A stretch of DNA of 20,232 nt, from positions 1-20,232 of the forward strand of contig CALAUL010000047.1 in the NCBI GenBank assembly GCA_937892255.1. The letters are read 5' to 3'. The position numbers and the translations under genes are program-made. Each line of letters opens with the position of its first letter. Positions within the stretch are counted from its first letter, which is position 1. Under the pieces are notes generated by a model that worked only from the letters and a program-made list of their open reading frames with translations, was not told the origin of the DNA and searched no databases. Of the stretch, positions 13,244-20,232 are shown one piece after another. This stretch comes from an uncultured Bacteroidales bacterium. Its GTDB lineage: Bacteria > Bacteroidota > Bacteroidia > Bacteroidales > Marinilabiliaceae.

Positions 13244-13840
13244 TCAGAGACTATTATGCATGAAGCTGTTGATGTAGTTGATGATGATGTCGACAGTTGC
13301 TTCCAATCCGACGAGAGAGGTATTGAGGCACAAATGATACGATGCGGCGGCTCCCCATGTCTTGTCGGTAAAGAAACTGTAATATTTAGAACGGTTTTTC
13401 TCGTGTTCGCGTATCAACTTCGACGCCTCTTGTTCGGATATTTTGAAATATTCCATGGCGCGAGCTATTCTGTCGGATATTTCGGCTGTCAGGAAGACAT
13501 TGACGACATTCGTATTGTTGCGCAGTATATAGTCGGAACAACGGCCTACGAAGACAGCACCGCCTTGTTCGGCTGCCTTCAAGATAGCATTGGATTGCTC
13601 TTGAAACATAGAGACGTCGGAGATGCCCGATGTTATAATCTGTCTGAACGGGGAAAAATTCTCGTCTATGCGCTCGAAGAATTCTCCCTTTATGCCACTC
13701 TCTTTAGATGCCATTTCGAGAATGCGCTTGTCATAAAACGGCACTTCCAATCTTTTGGCCAACATCTCGCCTACTATACGACCTCCACTGCCTACTTGCC
13801 GGCCGATAGTGACTATTACCTTTTTGTCGTCTGTTTTCAT
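13244..13840 (-). CDS. Cytidylate kinase-like family protein
   Basis: A 198-residue cytoplasmic P-loop protein of the Cytidylate_kin2 type. The N-terminus has 'VIVTIGRQVGSGGRIVGEML', a variant P-loop (GRQ-x-GSGG-R) in which the usual Walker Lys is absent, as in the rest of this family. Then come 'VPFYDKRILEMASKESGI', 'GGAVFVGRCSDYIL' and 'NVVNVFLTAEISDRIARAM', as in nucleoside monophosphate kinases. After that come a lid-like 'ASKLIREHEKNRSKYYSFF' and 'YHLCLNTSLVGLEATVDIII'. The true cytidylate kinase (Cmk) is longer and different, so the substrate is uncertain. Its ATG overlaps the MATE stop (ATGA), so translation is coupled to the transporter, and folK follows after 42 bp. Confidence 0.9.
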   Translation of the reverse strand: MKTDDKKVIVTIGRQVGSGGRIVGEMLAKRLEVPFYDKRILEMASKESGIKGEFFERIDENFSPFRQIITSGISDVSMFQEQSNAILKAAEQGGAVFVGRCSDYILRNNTNVVNVFLTAEISDRIARAMEYFKISEQEASKLIREHEKNRSKYYSFFTDKTWGAAASYHLCLNTSLVGLEATVDIIINYINSFMHNSL

Positions 13841-15192
13841 GCTCCTGTTTTTTTAAATTTCTTCATTTGCAGATATATCATCACTGCAACCACTATACAC
13901 GATATAGCATCAGACATAGGCATACTCATCCATACGCCGTCAGTGCCAAAGAACTTCGGTAAGATAACAAGAAATGGTATTAAAAACAACAATTGTCGTG
14001 TTGTTGACAAGAAAATTGACTTATGAGCCATTCCCATCGACATAAACAAGCCGGTGGAAGTAATCTGAAAACCGACAAAAGGGAAGACACACACCATGAT
14101 ACGTATGGCTCGACTTGTTATCTCTATGAGTTCCTTTTCTGAAGTAAAGAATCCTACGATATATTCGGGCAACAGCATACACAATAGCCAGCAGACAACC
14201 ATCACGATAGAGGCTCCGCAAACGGCATTTTTATATGCACTTATGGAACGGTTGATCTGTCCTGCGCCGTAGTTGTATCCGACGATAGGTTGCATACCTT
14301 GATTGATGCCGTTGACAATCATGATAAAGACGAAGAGCACCCTATTTGCAATACCGTAGGCACCGACATAATAGTCGCCGCCGTTGTTCTTGAGCCCGTT
14401 GTTGATAAGCAAAACCACGATACACGAACAGAAGTTGAGGAGGAAAGGTGCAAGTCCTATGCCGATGATACTCTTTACAATCTTGGTGCGCCATTTGAAT
14501 ACGCTGCGTTTGAACTTCAGGAAAGCCTCCTTGCTGCGGTAATGGCGTATGACCATGCAGAAAGCTACAAACTGCGAACACAAAGTACCTATAGCAGCAC
14601 CTTTAATACCCAATCCCAACTGCATGATAAAGATGTAGTTGAAGATAACATTGATACACACGGCAGTCAGTGTTGCCGCCATGGCTCTCTTGGGATACCC
14701 CGAAGCTCTGACCGTGTCGTTGAGTCCGAGATACAAATGCGTGAGAATGTTGCCGTAAAGCAAGACAGACATATACTCACGTGCATAAGGAAGCGTCTGC
14801 TCGCTGGCTCCGAAAAAGATTAATATTGGGTCAAGGAAAGTAAGAGCCACAACCATAAAGACGAAACCTATAATAGTATTGAGCAACACCACATTGCCCA
14901 AAGCGTTTTGTGCACTCTCGTAATCCTTTTGTCCCAAGCGAACCGAGATAACTGTCGAAGCACCTACTCCCACCATAGCACCAAAGGCAGCAGAGAGGTT
15001 CATGAGAGGGAATGTCACTGCCAGGCCTGCTATAGCGAGCGGGGCACATCCTCGTCCGATGAAGATACTATCCACAACGTTATATAACGATGCGGCTGTC
15101 ATGGCTACTATGGAAGGCAATGCATAACTGATGAGCAATTTGCGCACGTTCTCGGTGCCTAATGCCAATTGGCGACTGTTGTTGTCTGTCAT
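13837..15192 (-). CDS. MATE family efflux transporter
   Basis: A 451-residue inner-membrane protein with about 12 hydrophobic segments in two similar halves, each starting with a P-x-x-x-x-x-x-x-x-x-x-x-D/N pattern. These are 'YALPSIVAMTAASLYNVVDSIFIGR' near the N-terminus and 'GLAPFLLNFCSCIVVLLINN' in the second half. 'NGINQGMQPIVGYNYGAG' is a highly characteristic MATE segment. Members exchange Na+ or H+ for cationic drugs or metabolites; the substrate is not predictable here. It lies 3 bp after the Cys-motif gene and overlaps the kinase gene by 4 bp, so it is the core of a four-gene operon. Confidence 0.95.
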   Translation of the reverse strand: MTDNNSRQLALGTENVRKLLISYALPSIVAMTAASLYNVVDSIFIGRGCAPLAIAGLAVTFPLMNLSAAFGAMVGVGASTVISVRLGQKDYESAQNALGNVVLLNTIIGFVFMVVALTFLDPILIFFGASEQTLPYAREYMSVLLYGNILTHLYLGLNDTVRASGYPKRAMAATLTAVCINVIFNYIFIMQLGLGIKGAAIGTLCSQFVAFCMVIRHYRSKEAFLKFKRSVFKWRTKIVKSIIGIGLAPFLLNFCSCIVVLLINNGLKNNGGDYYVGAYGIANRVLFVFIMIVNGINQGMQPIVGYNYGAGQINRSISAYKNAVCGASIVMVVCWLLCMLLPEYIVGFFTSEKELIEITSRAIRIMVCVFPFVGFQITSTGLFMSMGMAHKSIFLSTTRQLLFLIPFLVILPKFFGTDGVWMSMPMSDAISCIVVAVMIYLQMKKFKKTGA

Positions 15193-15195
15193 ATC

Positions 15196-15615
15196 TTATT
15201 TCTTATTTGCGCGGTTGTTCATTCGTATTTGACGAAACTCCTCTACTATCATAAATGCCTCCTCTCGGATAGCGGAGGGAATATCTATTTGGCGAAGTTG
15301 CAAGCTCTTGAGCCAGCCTGTCACTTCATGCATTTGCAGAGTGAGGAGGACATCGCGAAACTCCTCTATCTGTTCTTTGTTGTAATCGTCGGCACTAATA
15401 CCTCTATACCGGTCCAATTCCTCGTCGCTGTAGTAGATAATCTCCTCTTTGAGAGTAAGCAACGTCTCGGCTTCGCAAATCTCATGCGCACCACAGCACT
15501 CTAAGTTAGGATTAGAGAGACTCTCCGGCTCCGATTTCTCTTCCTTCTTGGTATTGAATATCATAAAGGCTATCAGAGCGAGAGTAACAAGACCGATTAA
15601 AATCAAATACAACAT
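15196..15615 (-). CDS. Membrane-anchored conserved protein with CCGAHxxC motif
   Basis: A 139-residue protein with an N-terminal membrane anchor (2-20, 'LYLILIGLVTLALIAFMIF'), a Lys/Glu-rich linker, then C40-C41-G-A-H44-E-I-C47. The rest is a mostly helical acidic domain ('EIIYYSDEELDRYRG', 'EEFRDVLLTLQMHEVTGWLKSLQLRQIDIP', 'REEAFMIVEEFRQI'). The three Cys and one His could bind a metal ion. I recall similar Bacteroidales proteins carrying doubtful 'phospholipase' labels; nothing here supports an enzyme. By the positive-inside rule (KK after the segment) the domain is cytoplasmic. The ATG at 15615 is chosen because an upstream start (15642) would fall inside the -7 box at 15640-15647. It is the first gene of the operon with MATE (3-bp gap). 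Confidence 0.82.
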   Translation of the reverse strand: MLYLILIGLVTLALIAFMIFNTKKEEKSEPESLSNPNLECCGAHEICEAETLLTLKEEIIYYSDEELDRYRGISADDYNKEQIEEFRDVLLTLQMHEVTGWLKSLQLRQIDIPSAIREEAFMIVEEFRQIRMNNRANKK

Positions 15616-15639
15616 ATCATATTCTCTATTAACAAGGTG

Positions 15640-15647
15640 CAAAATTA
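15640..15647 (-). promoter_or_regulatory. -7 box of the MATE-folK operon
   Basis: TAATTTTG on the minus strand fits TAnnTTTG. The predicted start is near 15633 and the leader to the ATG at 15615 is about 18 nt. The -33 element is not convincing. It is divergent from the M23 promoter about 70 bp away. Confidence 0.6.
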
Positions 15648-15713
15648 GTCAATTCATTATTGAGATATAACTATTTACCAATATTTAACAACAGACTATA
15701 CGAGCAGAAAACG

Positions 15714-15721
15714 TATCTTTG
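15714..15721 (+). promoter_or_regulatory. -7 box of the M23 peptidase gene
   Basis: TATCTTTG on the plus strand matches TAnnTTTG; the -33 region lacks a TTG. The predicted start is near 15728. It overlaps the TTG at 15719, so that codon cannot be the start. An ATG at 15731 would be nearly leaderless, whereas the ATG at 15770 has a leader of about 40 nt. Confidence 0.6.
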
Positions 15722-15769
15722 CGGCTCGTAATGCCGGAGAATATATTGCAGACAAGAAACATAAGATAT

Positions 15770-17458
15770 ATGACAGACAGACATCACAATAAGACATTGC
15801 AAAAGACATTGCCACGTTGCAAAGAAGCAATACTAACGATAACCTTCATGTTCTTTGCCGTTATATGCAGAGCACAATATATACAACCGATGCCGATAGA
15901 GCCAAAGGTAAGCGGTTCGTTTGCGGAGATGAGAGCCAACCACTTTCATTCGGGCATTGACCTCACCACAAGTGGCTCGACGGGTATCGAAGTACGTTCT
16001 GTGGAAGAGGGTTATGTGTCGCGAATCAAAGTATCGGCATACAGCTACGGCTATGCACTGTATATCACCCACCCCGACGGACACACGACAGTATACGCAC
16101 ACCTGAAACGTTATGCGCCGAAGATAGAACGCATCATACGCAAAGAACATTATCGTCGCAAGTCATTTGAAGTAGACTACTTTCCCAAGGCCGACGAGAT
16201 ACCCGTCAGCAAAGGCGAAGTGATAGGGTTCTCGGGCAACAGCGGTTCATCGGGAGGACCTCATCTGCACTTTGAAGTACGAGATACGAAAAGCGAACAC
16301 CCCCTCAATCCGTTGGCATTTCTGCCGGTCATACCCGACAAGGAATCTCCCACGATATACGGAGTCAAGCTCTACACTCTCGATGACAAGGCACAAATCA
16401 TGAGACAACCCAAATCGAGATATTACTCCCTTGCCGACATCAACGAAAAGACGATAGAGGTTTATGGGAATATTGGCTTCGGTATTCACGCCGTAGACTA
16501 CTTATTGGCAGGGCACAGACCTTGCGGCGTGGTGGATATACGACTTCTATGCGATGACACACTACTGTTTCACTCGCATATCGACGAGATTTCATTCGAT
16601 GACACGCGATATATCAATTCGCATATCGACTATGCCGAATATATCGACAACAAAAGATTCATACAGAAGAGTTTCCTCGAGCCGGGGAATATTCTCACCA
16701 TATATCGTCATGCGAAACCCTTTGCCATCGCCAACGGAGAGAAAAAGAAGATACAATATATACTTACCGACTATGCCGGCAACACAAGCGATGTGACATT
16801 TTACGTGCAGGGGACGGAACGAAACAATCAAGCACCTCTGCGCAAACACAACGGCGAAAAAGTATCATGGGGCAAGACATGGGCCAGAGAAGCCCACGGC
16901 ATGAGTGTCATGGTGCCACGCGAAACACTTTACAGCGACACGTACATCGACCTGCAACGCAACGGCAACAGATTTACCATAGGTTCGGAACACATACCAC
17001 TGCAAAAAAACATCACTATAACACTCCCCGTACCGGAAGAACTCAAGAAATACGGCAAACAACTCTTCATAGCAAAAGTCGGTAAGAAAAACGTTCTCTC
17101 CTACGTAGGCGGAACTCTCGCCGACAGCACCATAAGCGTCAAGACACGCACAATGGGAACATTTACCCTTGCCACGGACACGATACCGCCTAATGTATTC
17201 AGTAAAAATACACGCACTAACCTCTTGGCTTCCAATAGCATAATGATAGGCATATCGGACGACATGAGCGGCATAAAGACTTACAATTGCTATATAGATG
17301 ACAAATGGCAACTCTTTGAATACGACTATAAGAAAACAAGACTCATAACCACCATTGAAGCCCTCGGATTGCTAAAAGGCAGTCACAAACTACGAGTGGT
17401 AGTGAGTGACACATGCGGAAATACAACGGAATGGAACTGGGCTTTTGAAGTAAGATAA
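15770..17458 (+). CDS. Secreted M23 family (LytM-type) metallopeptidase
   Basis: A 562-residue zinc peptidase likely to cut peptidoglycan cross-links in the periplasm. From ATG 15770, residues 1-36 form a signal peptide with a long basic start and a core 'AILTITFMFFAVICRAQ'. The M23 domain (about 45-190) has zinc ligands in 'HFHSGIDL' (H60, D64) and 'GPHLHFEV' (H167), and further active-site histidines in 'VYAHLKRY' (H111) and H165; all are intact, so it should be active. After it come about 370 residues of beta-rich C-terminal sequence ('ESPTIYGVKLYTLDDKA', 'LTDYAGNTSDVTFYVQG', 'IPPNVFSKNT', 'ISDDMSGIKTYNCYIDD', 'VSDTCGNTTEW'), typical of the large Bacteroidales M23 proteins. ATG 15731 in the same frame is a possible alternative start. 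Divergent from the MATE operon. Confidence 0.94.
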   Translation: MTDRHHNKTLQKTLPRCKEAILTITFMFFAVICRAQYIQPMPIEPKVSGSFAEMRANHFHSGIDLTTSGSTGIEVRSVEEGYVSRIKVSAYSYGYALYITHPDGHTTVYAHLKRYAPKIERIIRKEHYRRKSFEVDYFPKADEIPVSKGEVIGFSGNSGSSGGPHLHFEVRDTKSEHPLNPLAFLPVIPDKESPTIYGVKLYTLDDKAQIMRQPKSRYYSLADINEKTIEVYGNIGFGIHAVDYLLAGHRPCGVVDIRLLCDDTLLFHSHIDEISFDDTRYINSHIDYAEYIDNKRFIQKSFLEPGNILTIYRHAKPFAIANGEKKKIQYILTDYAGNTSDVTFYVQGTERNNQAPLRKHNGEKVSWGKTWAREAHGMSVMVPRETLYSDTYIDLQRNGNRFTIGSEHIPLQKNITITLPVPEELKKYGKQLFIAKVGKKNVLSYVGGTLADSTISVKTRTMGTFTLATDTIPPNVFSKNTRTNLLASNSIMIGISDDMSGIKTYNCYIDDKWQLFEYDYKKTRLITTIEALGLLKGSHKLRVVVSDTCGNTTEWNWAFEVR

Positions 17459-17513
17459 AAAACTTACTCTCCCAAACGCCTTTTTTTCTATAAGAATCGT
17501 TATCGGTCAACGA

Positions 17514-17550
17514 TTAAAAGGTCTTTAAATCCCATTTAAAGACCTTTTAA
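17514..17550. terminator. Bidirectional hairpin between convergent genes
   Basis: A perfect 17-bp inverted repeat (arms 17514-17530 and 17534-17550) with a CCC loop lies 55 bp after the M23 stop and 85 bp after the stop of the convergent lipoprotein gene. The outer part of the stem is AT-rich (ttaaaagg/ccttttaa), giving T-rich 3' flanks in both directions. Confidence 0.8.
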
Positions 17551-17635
17551 ATCGACAACCAAGGTTGCACATTATCATTCGGCATTGTCGATATTCAAAA
17601 CGACAATAGTTTCACCATCAATAAAACCGCATCAC

Positions 17636-19996
17636 TCACTGCAACTTTTTCAACATCTGCTCAAATGCATCTATATCACGCGGAGAAGCATTTACTTCGA
17701 GCAGTTCTCCATTTCGGTCAACAAGTCGGTATGTCGGATAAGCTGCCACCCTTAGATAACCTTCGAGCGCACTCTGCTGTTCCGAAGGAAGATTATAATG
17801 CTCAACATTATCCCCATGAACATTATACTCATTGATAACATTCTTCCAAGCCTGTTCAGGTGACCTGTTGGCAAAATACATATACACTATGTCATAATCC
17901 TTAAGACGTTCGTACAATTCCTGGCTTTTTGATAGAGCTTCTTTACATGGATTACACCAGATTCCCCACACATCAACCAATATAATTTTGCCCTTATGCG
18001 GCTCGATAAGTTTGCGGAATATCTTCTCACCATCACTCATGTCTGCCACTACATCTGAGTTTTTTATTTCCTTGGGTGTCTCTTTCTCGGTCAATTTAAC
18101 GTATTTATCATTGCGCGTTTTGACAGCATTCTTGGCATACTGCAACTTAATATCAGACTCTACTTTTTCCATCAAAATTGGATTGATAGGTTCTCGAAAA
18201 TTATCTATCATTTCACAACATTTATCCGCCAAAAACAGATCTCTGAATGTCGATGAATAATGCAATCCACTGAAGGGGAGCAAATGACAATAGTAATTAC
18301 ATTCAACATATAACTTAGGCAACCATTCTCTATTACAATATTCAGACACCTTTTTCATATCATCACATGCGTTTATAGAGTCTATAAAAGTTTGAAGCAA
18401 CTCCTGTGATGATACAGTATCAAGTTTTGCCATTTCTCTTTGCATAGATTCGAGGGCCTCTCGGATACCATTGTCCAGCTTGATTCTGCCACTATCTTCA
18501 GCCGCCAACAGAATCTCATGTCGTTTACTTCTTACCAAATGCTTATTATAAGTATCTCTTACTCCCCAAAAGTCGCGAACAAAGACTTTATAATCTCTAT
18601 GTATTGAATATGGATGAACTTTATTCCACATCTCGTCTTCTGCTCTCGGTATAATCTCCTTAAATACCGCCACATCGTGTTTATTAAAACGAAGGAATTG
18701 GAATATCTTAAACCATTTTTGTGCGAGACAATTCAATTCATAAAAGTCGATATAACGTTGAGACAAATTGGGATTCGCCTCCATCGTCTCTTTCAGACGA
18801 CTCCTCATCATATCGTGTTCAGAATCTAATGTCTTTATATATTCGAGTGCTTCTTCTTTTGAATATTGTCTTTCATAATCACTACTACGGTAAAAATCGA
18901 GCGAATGTGAGATAATCTCATTCTGAACTCGCACATCATCACCCATAAACAACTTCTTTCCTGCAGAAAAGTCATTGAGAAAGAAATATGTCTTTCCCGG
19001 CTCTAAATAGACCTGAACTCGACTGCGTTTCCAATCCAAAGCAGCATGCGTCGTATTTACAAGAGGGAACTTGATAGAAAAGAAACCTTCAGAATTAAGC
19101 GATGCACTATAGGTATATTCTATATCAAGTCCTCCTTGAATAAATGGATATATTTCTATTATAAATTCATTACCGGCCCTATAACGCTCAAATAATGTCA
19201 TATCCTTCACCCAGCCTATGATAGTGACACTATCTCCCAACTGAAATCCTGTGTCCGGGAACCCTTTACGTGTATCCTTTTGAGGATAATCCGGCAATGA
19301 TGCTGTTGTAATTACTTGGCACGTTACCGACTTTGCATCTCCTATTTCTATAGTTCTGATTCCGCCTTTTTGAGCACCTACTACCACGTTCAATCTCTTA
19401 GAACCACATTCCATGACGATATTAAACACATCGTCTTGCTCCTCCTGCTCATCAATCTCCCATATTTGATTGTCATATATCACATAATCTTCTGAAAAAC
19501 CTATTTCCCAATCACCTGTCTCTACATTTCTCCAGTAAGTATCTGTCAACCCGACCGGAAGTCTGCCCTCGTCATATATACCTCTAATGAGCAAATGTCC
19601 AACAGAATCTACAAGGTCAAACTTTGCAACATCTTCATGAAAAGGGTCGAAAAGCAACGTTAGATCTAACGCTCCATCAGCAGGCGTTTTGAACGGTTTG
19701 TCAAGTTTAAATCCGGCAGAGTCCAATTCAGTTCCAAAGGACTTTATCTTATACTCTTTACCATTTACATTCAAAAATGCGTGTGATGAAACCATCATTT
19801 CGAGGTCACCGGCAACATCGATATGGAAGGAGACTTCAGTCGCCGAATTACTAGGATTTACGCCCGTCATTTTTAAATAAGTAATATTGCCGGATGTATG
19901 TGCGACCTTACTCCATGGAGAAACCGTTTTGTTACTGCCACAAGCATACAAAAACAGTACGACAATGCTAATTAATAGAAAAGTGTGTTTTCTCAT
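17636..19996 (-). CDS. Large lipoprotein with C-terminal TlpA-like thioredoxin domain
   Basis: A 786-residue envelope protein. The ATG at 19996 begins a lipoprotein signal (MRKHTFLLISIVVLFLYACGS) with lipid-anchor C19; upstream in-frame codons have no signal and run towards the promoter. Residues about 30-200 form a beta-rich domain, and about 215-330 a second one like the DUF4369 type found before TlpA domains ('FQLGDSVTIIGWVKD', 'EGFFSIKFPLVNTTHAALDW', 'RVQVYLEPGKTYFF'). A long helical part (about 345-620) follows. The thioredoxin domain (about 660-786) has 'IILVDVWGIWCNPCKEALSK' with active site C681-N-P-C684 and cis-Pro P754 in 'VAAYPTYRLVD'. It probably reduces or isomerises disulfides of envelope proteins; the partner is unknown. 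Monocistronic, with a good promoter. Confidence 0.9.
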   Translation of the reverse strand: MRKHTFLLISIVVLFLYACGSNKTVSPWSKVAHTSGNITYLKMTGVNPSNSATEVSFHIDVAGDLEMMVSSHAFLNVNGKEYKIKSFGTELDSAGFKLDKPFKTPADGALDLTLLFDPFHEDVAKFDLVDSVGHLLIRGIYDEGRLPVGLTDTYWRNVETGDWEIGFSEDYVIYDNQIWEIDEQEEQDDVFNIVMECGSKRLNVVVGAQKGGIRTIEIGDAKSVTCQVITTASLPDYPQKDTRKGFPDTGFQLGDSVTIIGWVKDMTLFERYRAGNEFIIEIYPFIQGGLDIEYTYSASLNSEGFFSIKFPLVNTTHAALDWKRSRVQVYLEPGKTYFFLNDFSAGKKLFMGDDVRVQNEIISHSLDFYRSSDYERQYSKEEALEYIKTLDSEHDMMRSRLKETMEANPNLSQRYIDFYELNCLAQKWFKIFQFLRFNKHDVAVFKEIIPRAEDEMWNKVHPYSIHRDYKVFVRDFWGVRDTYNKHLVRSKRHEILLAAEDSGRIKLDNGIREALESMQREMAKLDTVSSQELLQTFIDSINACDDMKKVSEYCNREWLPKLYVECNYYCHLLPFSGLHYSSTFRDLFLADKCCEMIDNFREPINPILMEKVESDIKLQYAKNAVKTRNDKYVKLTEKETPKEIKNSDVVADMSDGEKIFRKLIEPHKGKIILVDVWGIWCNPCKEALSKSQELYERLKDYDIVYMYFANRSPEQAWKNVINEYNVHGDNVEHYNLPSEQQSALEGYLRVAAYPTYRLVDRNGELLEVNASPRDIDAFEQMLKKLQ

Positions 19997-20122
19997 TTTT
20001 AATACATGTTTGATTTGTAAAAACTGCAATTTAAAAGGATTGAAATCCGTTCGGAGAACAATGATAACTATCCCCAGAGACCTAAATGATATCACCCATA
20101 GTGGATACATTCAAGTAATAAA

Positions 20123-20154
20123 CAAAAGTATGGGAATTAATCCAACATAACAAA
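20123..20154 (-). promoter_or_regulatory. Promoter of the TlpA-like lipoprotein gene
   Basis: On the minus strand, TTTTG (ending TTTG at 20154-20151), 20 nt, then TACTTTTG (20130-20123), a full match to the Bacteroidetes consensus at both elements. The predicted start is near 20115, leaving a leader of about 120 nt before the ATG at 19996, in which I see no riboswitch-like structure. Confidence 0.78.
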
Positions 20155-20232
20155 AGATTTGCGCAAAATCGATATGTAAATGGGACTCAGAATCTGTTTG
20201 AAGTCAATTCTTCCTAAAATATTCGTTTGTTT

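Noticed and set aside
13223..14026. Plus-strand 267-codon frame opposite the kinase and MATE genes
   Set aside because: It is antisense to two well-supported genes with recognisable motifs, and its own translation shows no family features.

Overview
The window looks like chromosomal DNA from a member of the Bacteroidales (Prevotella/Bacteroides-like; family not resolved). Four things support this. Base composition is moderately AT-rich. Several gene starts are preceded by the Bacteroidetes-type promoter, TTG or TTTG, 19-20 nt, then TAnnTTTG. Shine-Dalgarno sequences are scarce. The gene content is typical of the order: BspA-like leucine-rich repeat protein, meso-diaminopimelate dehydrogenase, DUF3098 beside ftsX, a TlpA-type lipoprotein, and a large secreted M23 peptidase.

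Layout. 1-1800 (+): the 3' part of an Rpn/PD-(D/E)XK transposase-like nuclease, then a secreted BspA-like LRR protein and a strong terminator. 1917-3002 (-): ddh with its own promoter and terminator and an 18-bp palindrome upstream. 3057-4781 (-): a three-gene unit of unknown function: a small protein that may have a degenerate nuclease fold, a two-TM protein, and a membrane-anchored thioredoxin-fold protein whose CxxC is replaced by SxxS. 5041-5670 (-): a decayed hypothetical gene with an in-frame amber stop and a probable frameshift; its terminator lies just after the frame-shifted end. 5763-9672 (-): a compact core operon, ftsX - DUF3098 - uppP - truB - queA, with a clear promoter and terminator. 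9829-10768 (-): a SAM methyltransferase and tRNA-Asn(GTT) with its own promoter and terminator. 10833-11990 (-): an orphan sensor histidine kinase. 11991-12682: a 690-bp gene-free stretch with an 11-bp tandem repeat and a tiny promoter-to-terminator unit. 12683-15647 (-): a Cys-motif membrane protein - MATE transporter - cytidylate kinase-like protein - folK operon. 15714-17550 (+): a divergent M23 peptidase gene. 17636-20154 (-): a large lipoprotein with a C-terminal thioredoxin domain, convergent with the M23 gene across a shared hairpin.

Functional picture. Most of the window is envelope and housekeeping biology. It covers meso-DAP formation for peptidoglycan, undecaprenyl-phosphate recycling (UppP), division-associated peptidoglycan hydrolase control (FtsX), an M23 endopeptidase, tRNA modification (TruB, QueA) and folate synthesis (FolK). 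No CRISPR array, prophage, insertion sequence with inverted ends, toxin-antitoxin pair or defence island is visible. The least-explained items are the three-gene unit at 3057-4781, the decayed gene at 5100-5670 and the small transcription unit at 12253-12385. No convincing new system is evident beyond these.
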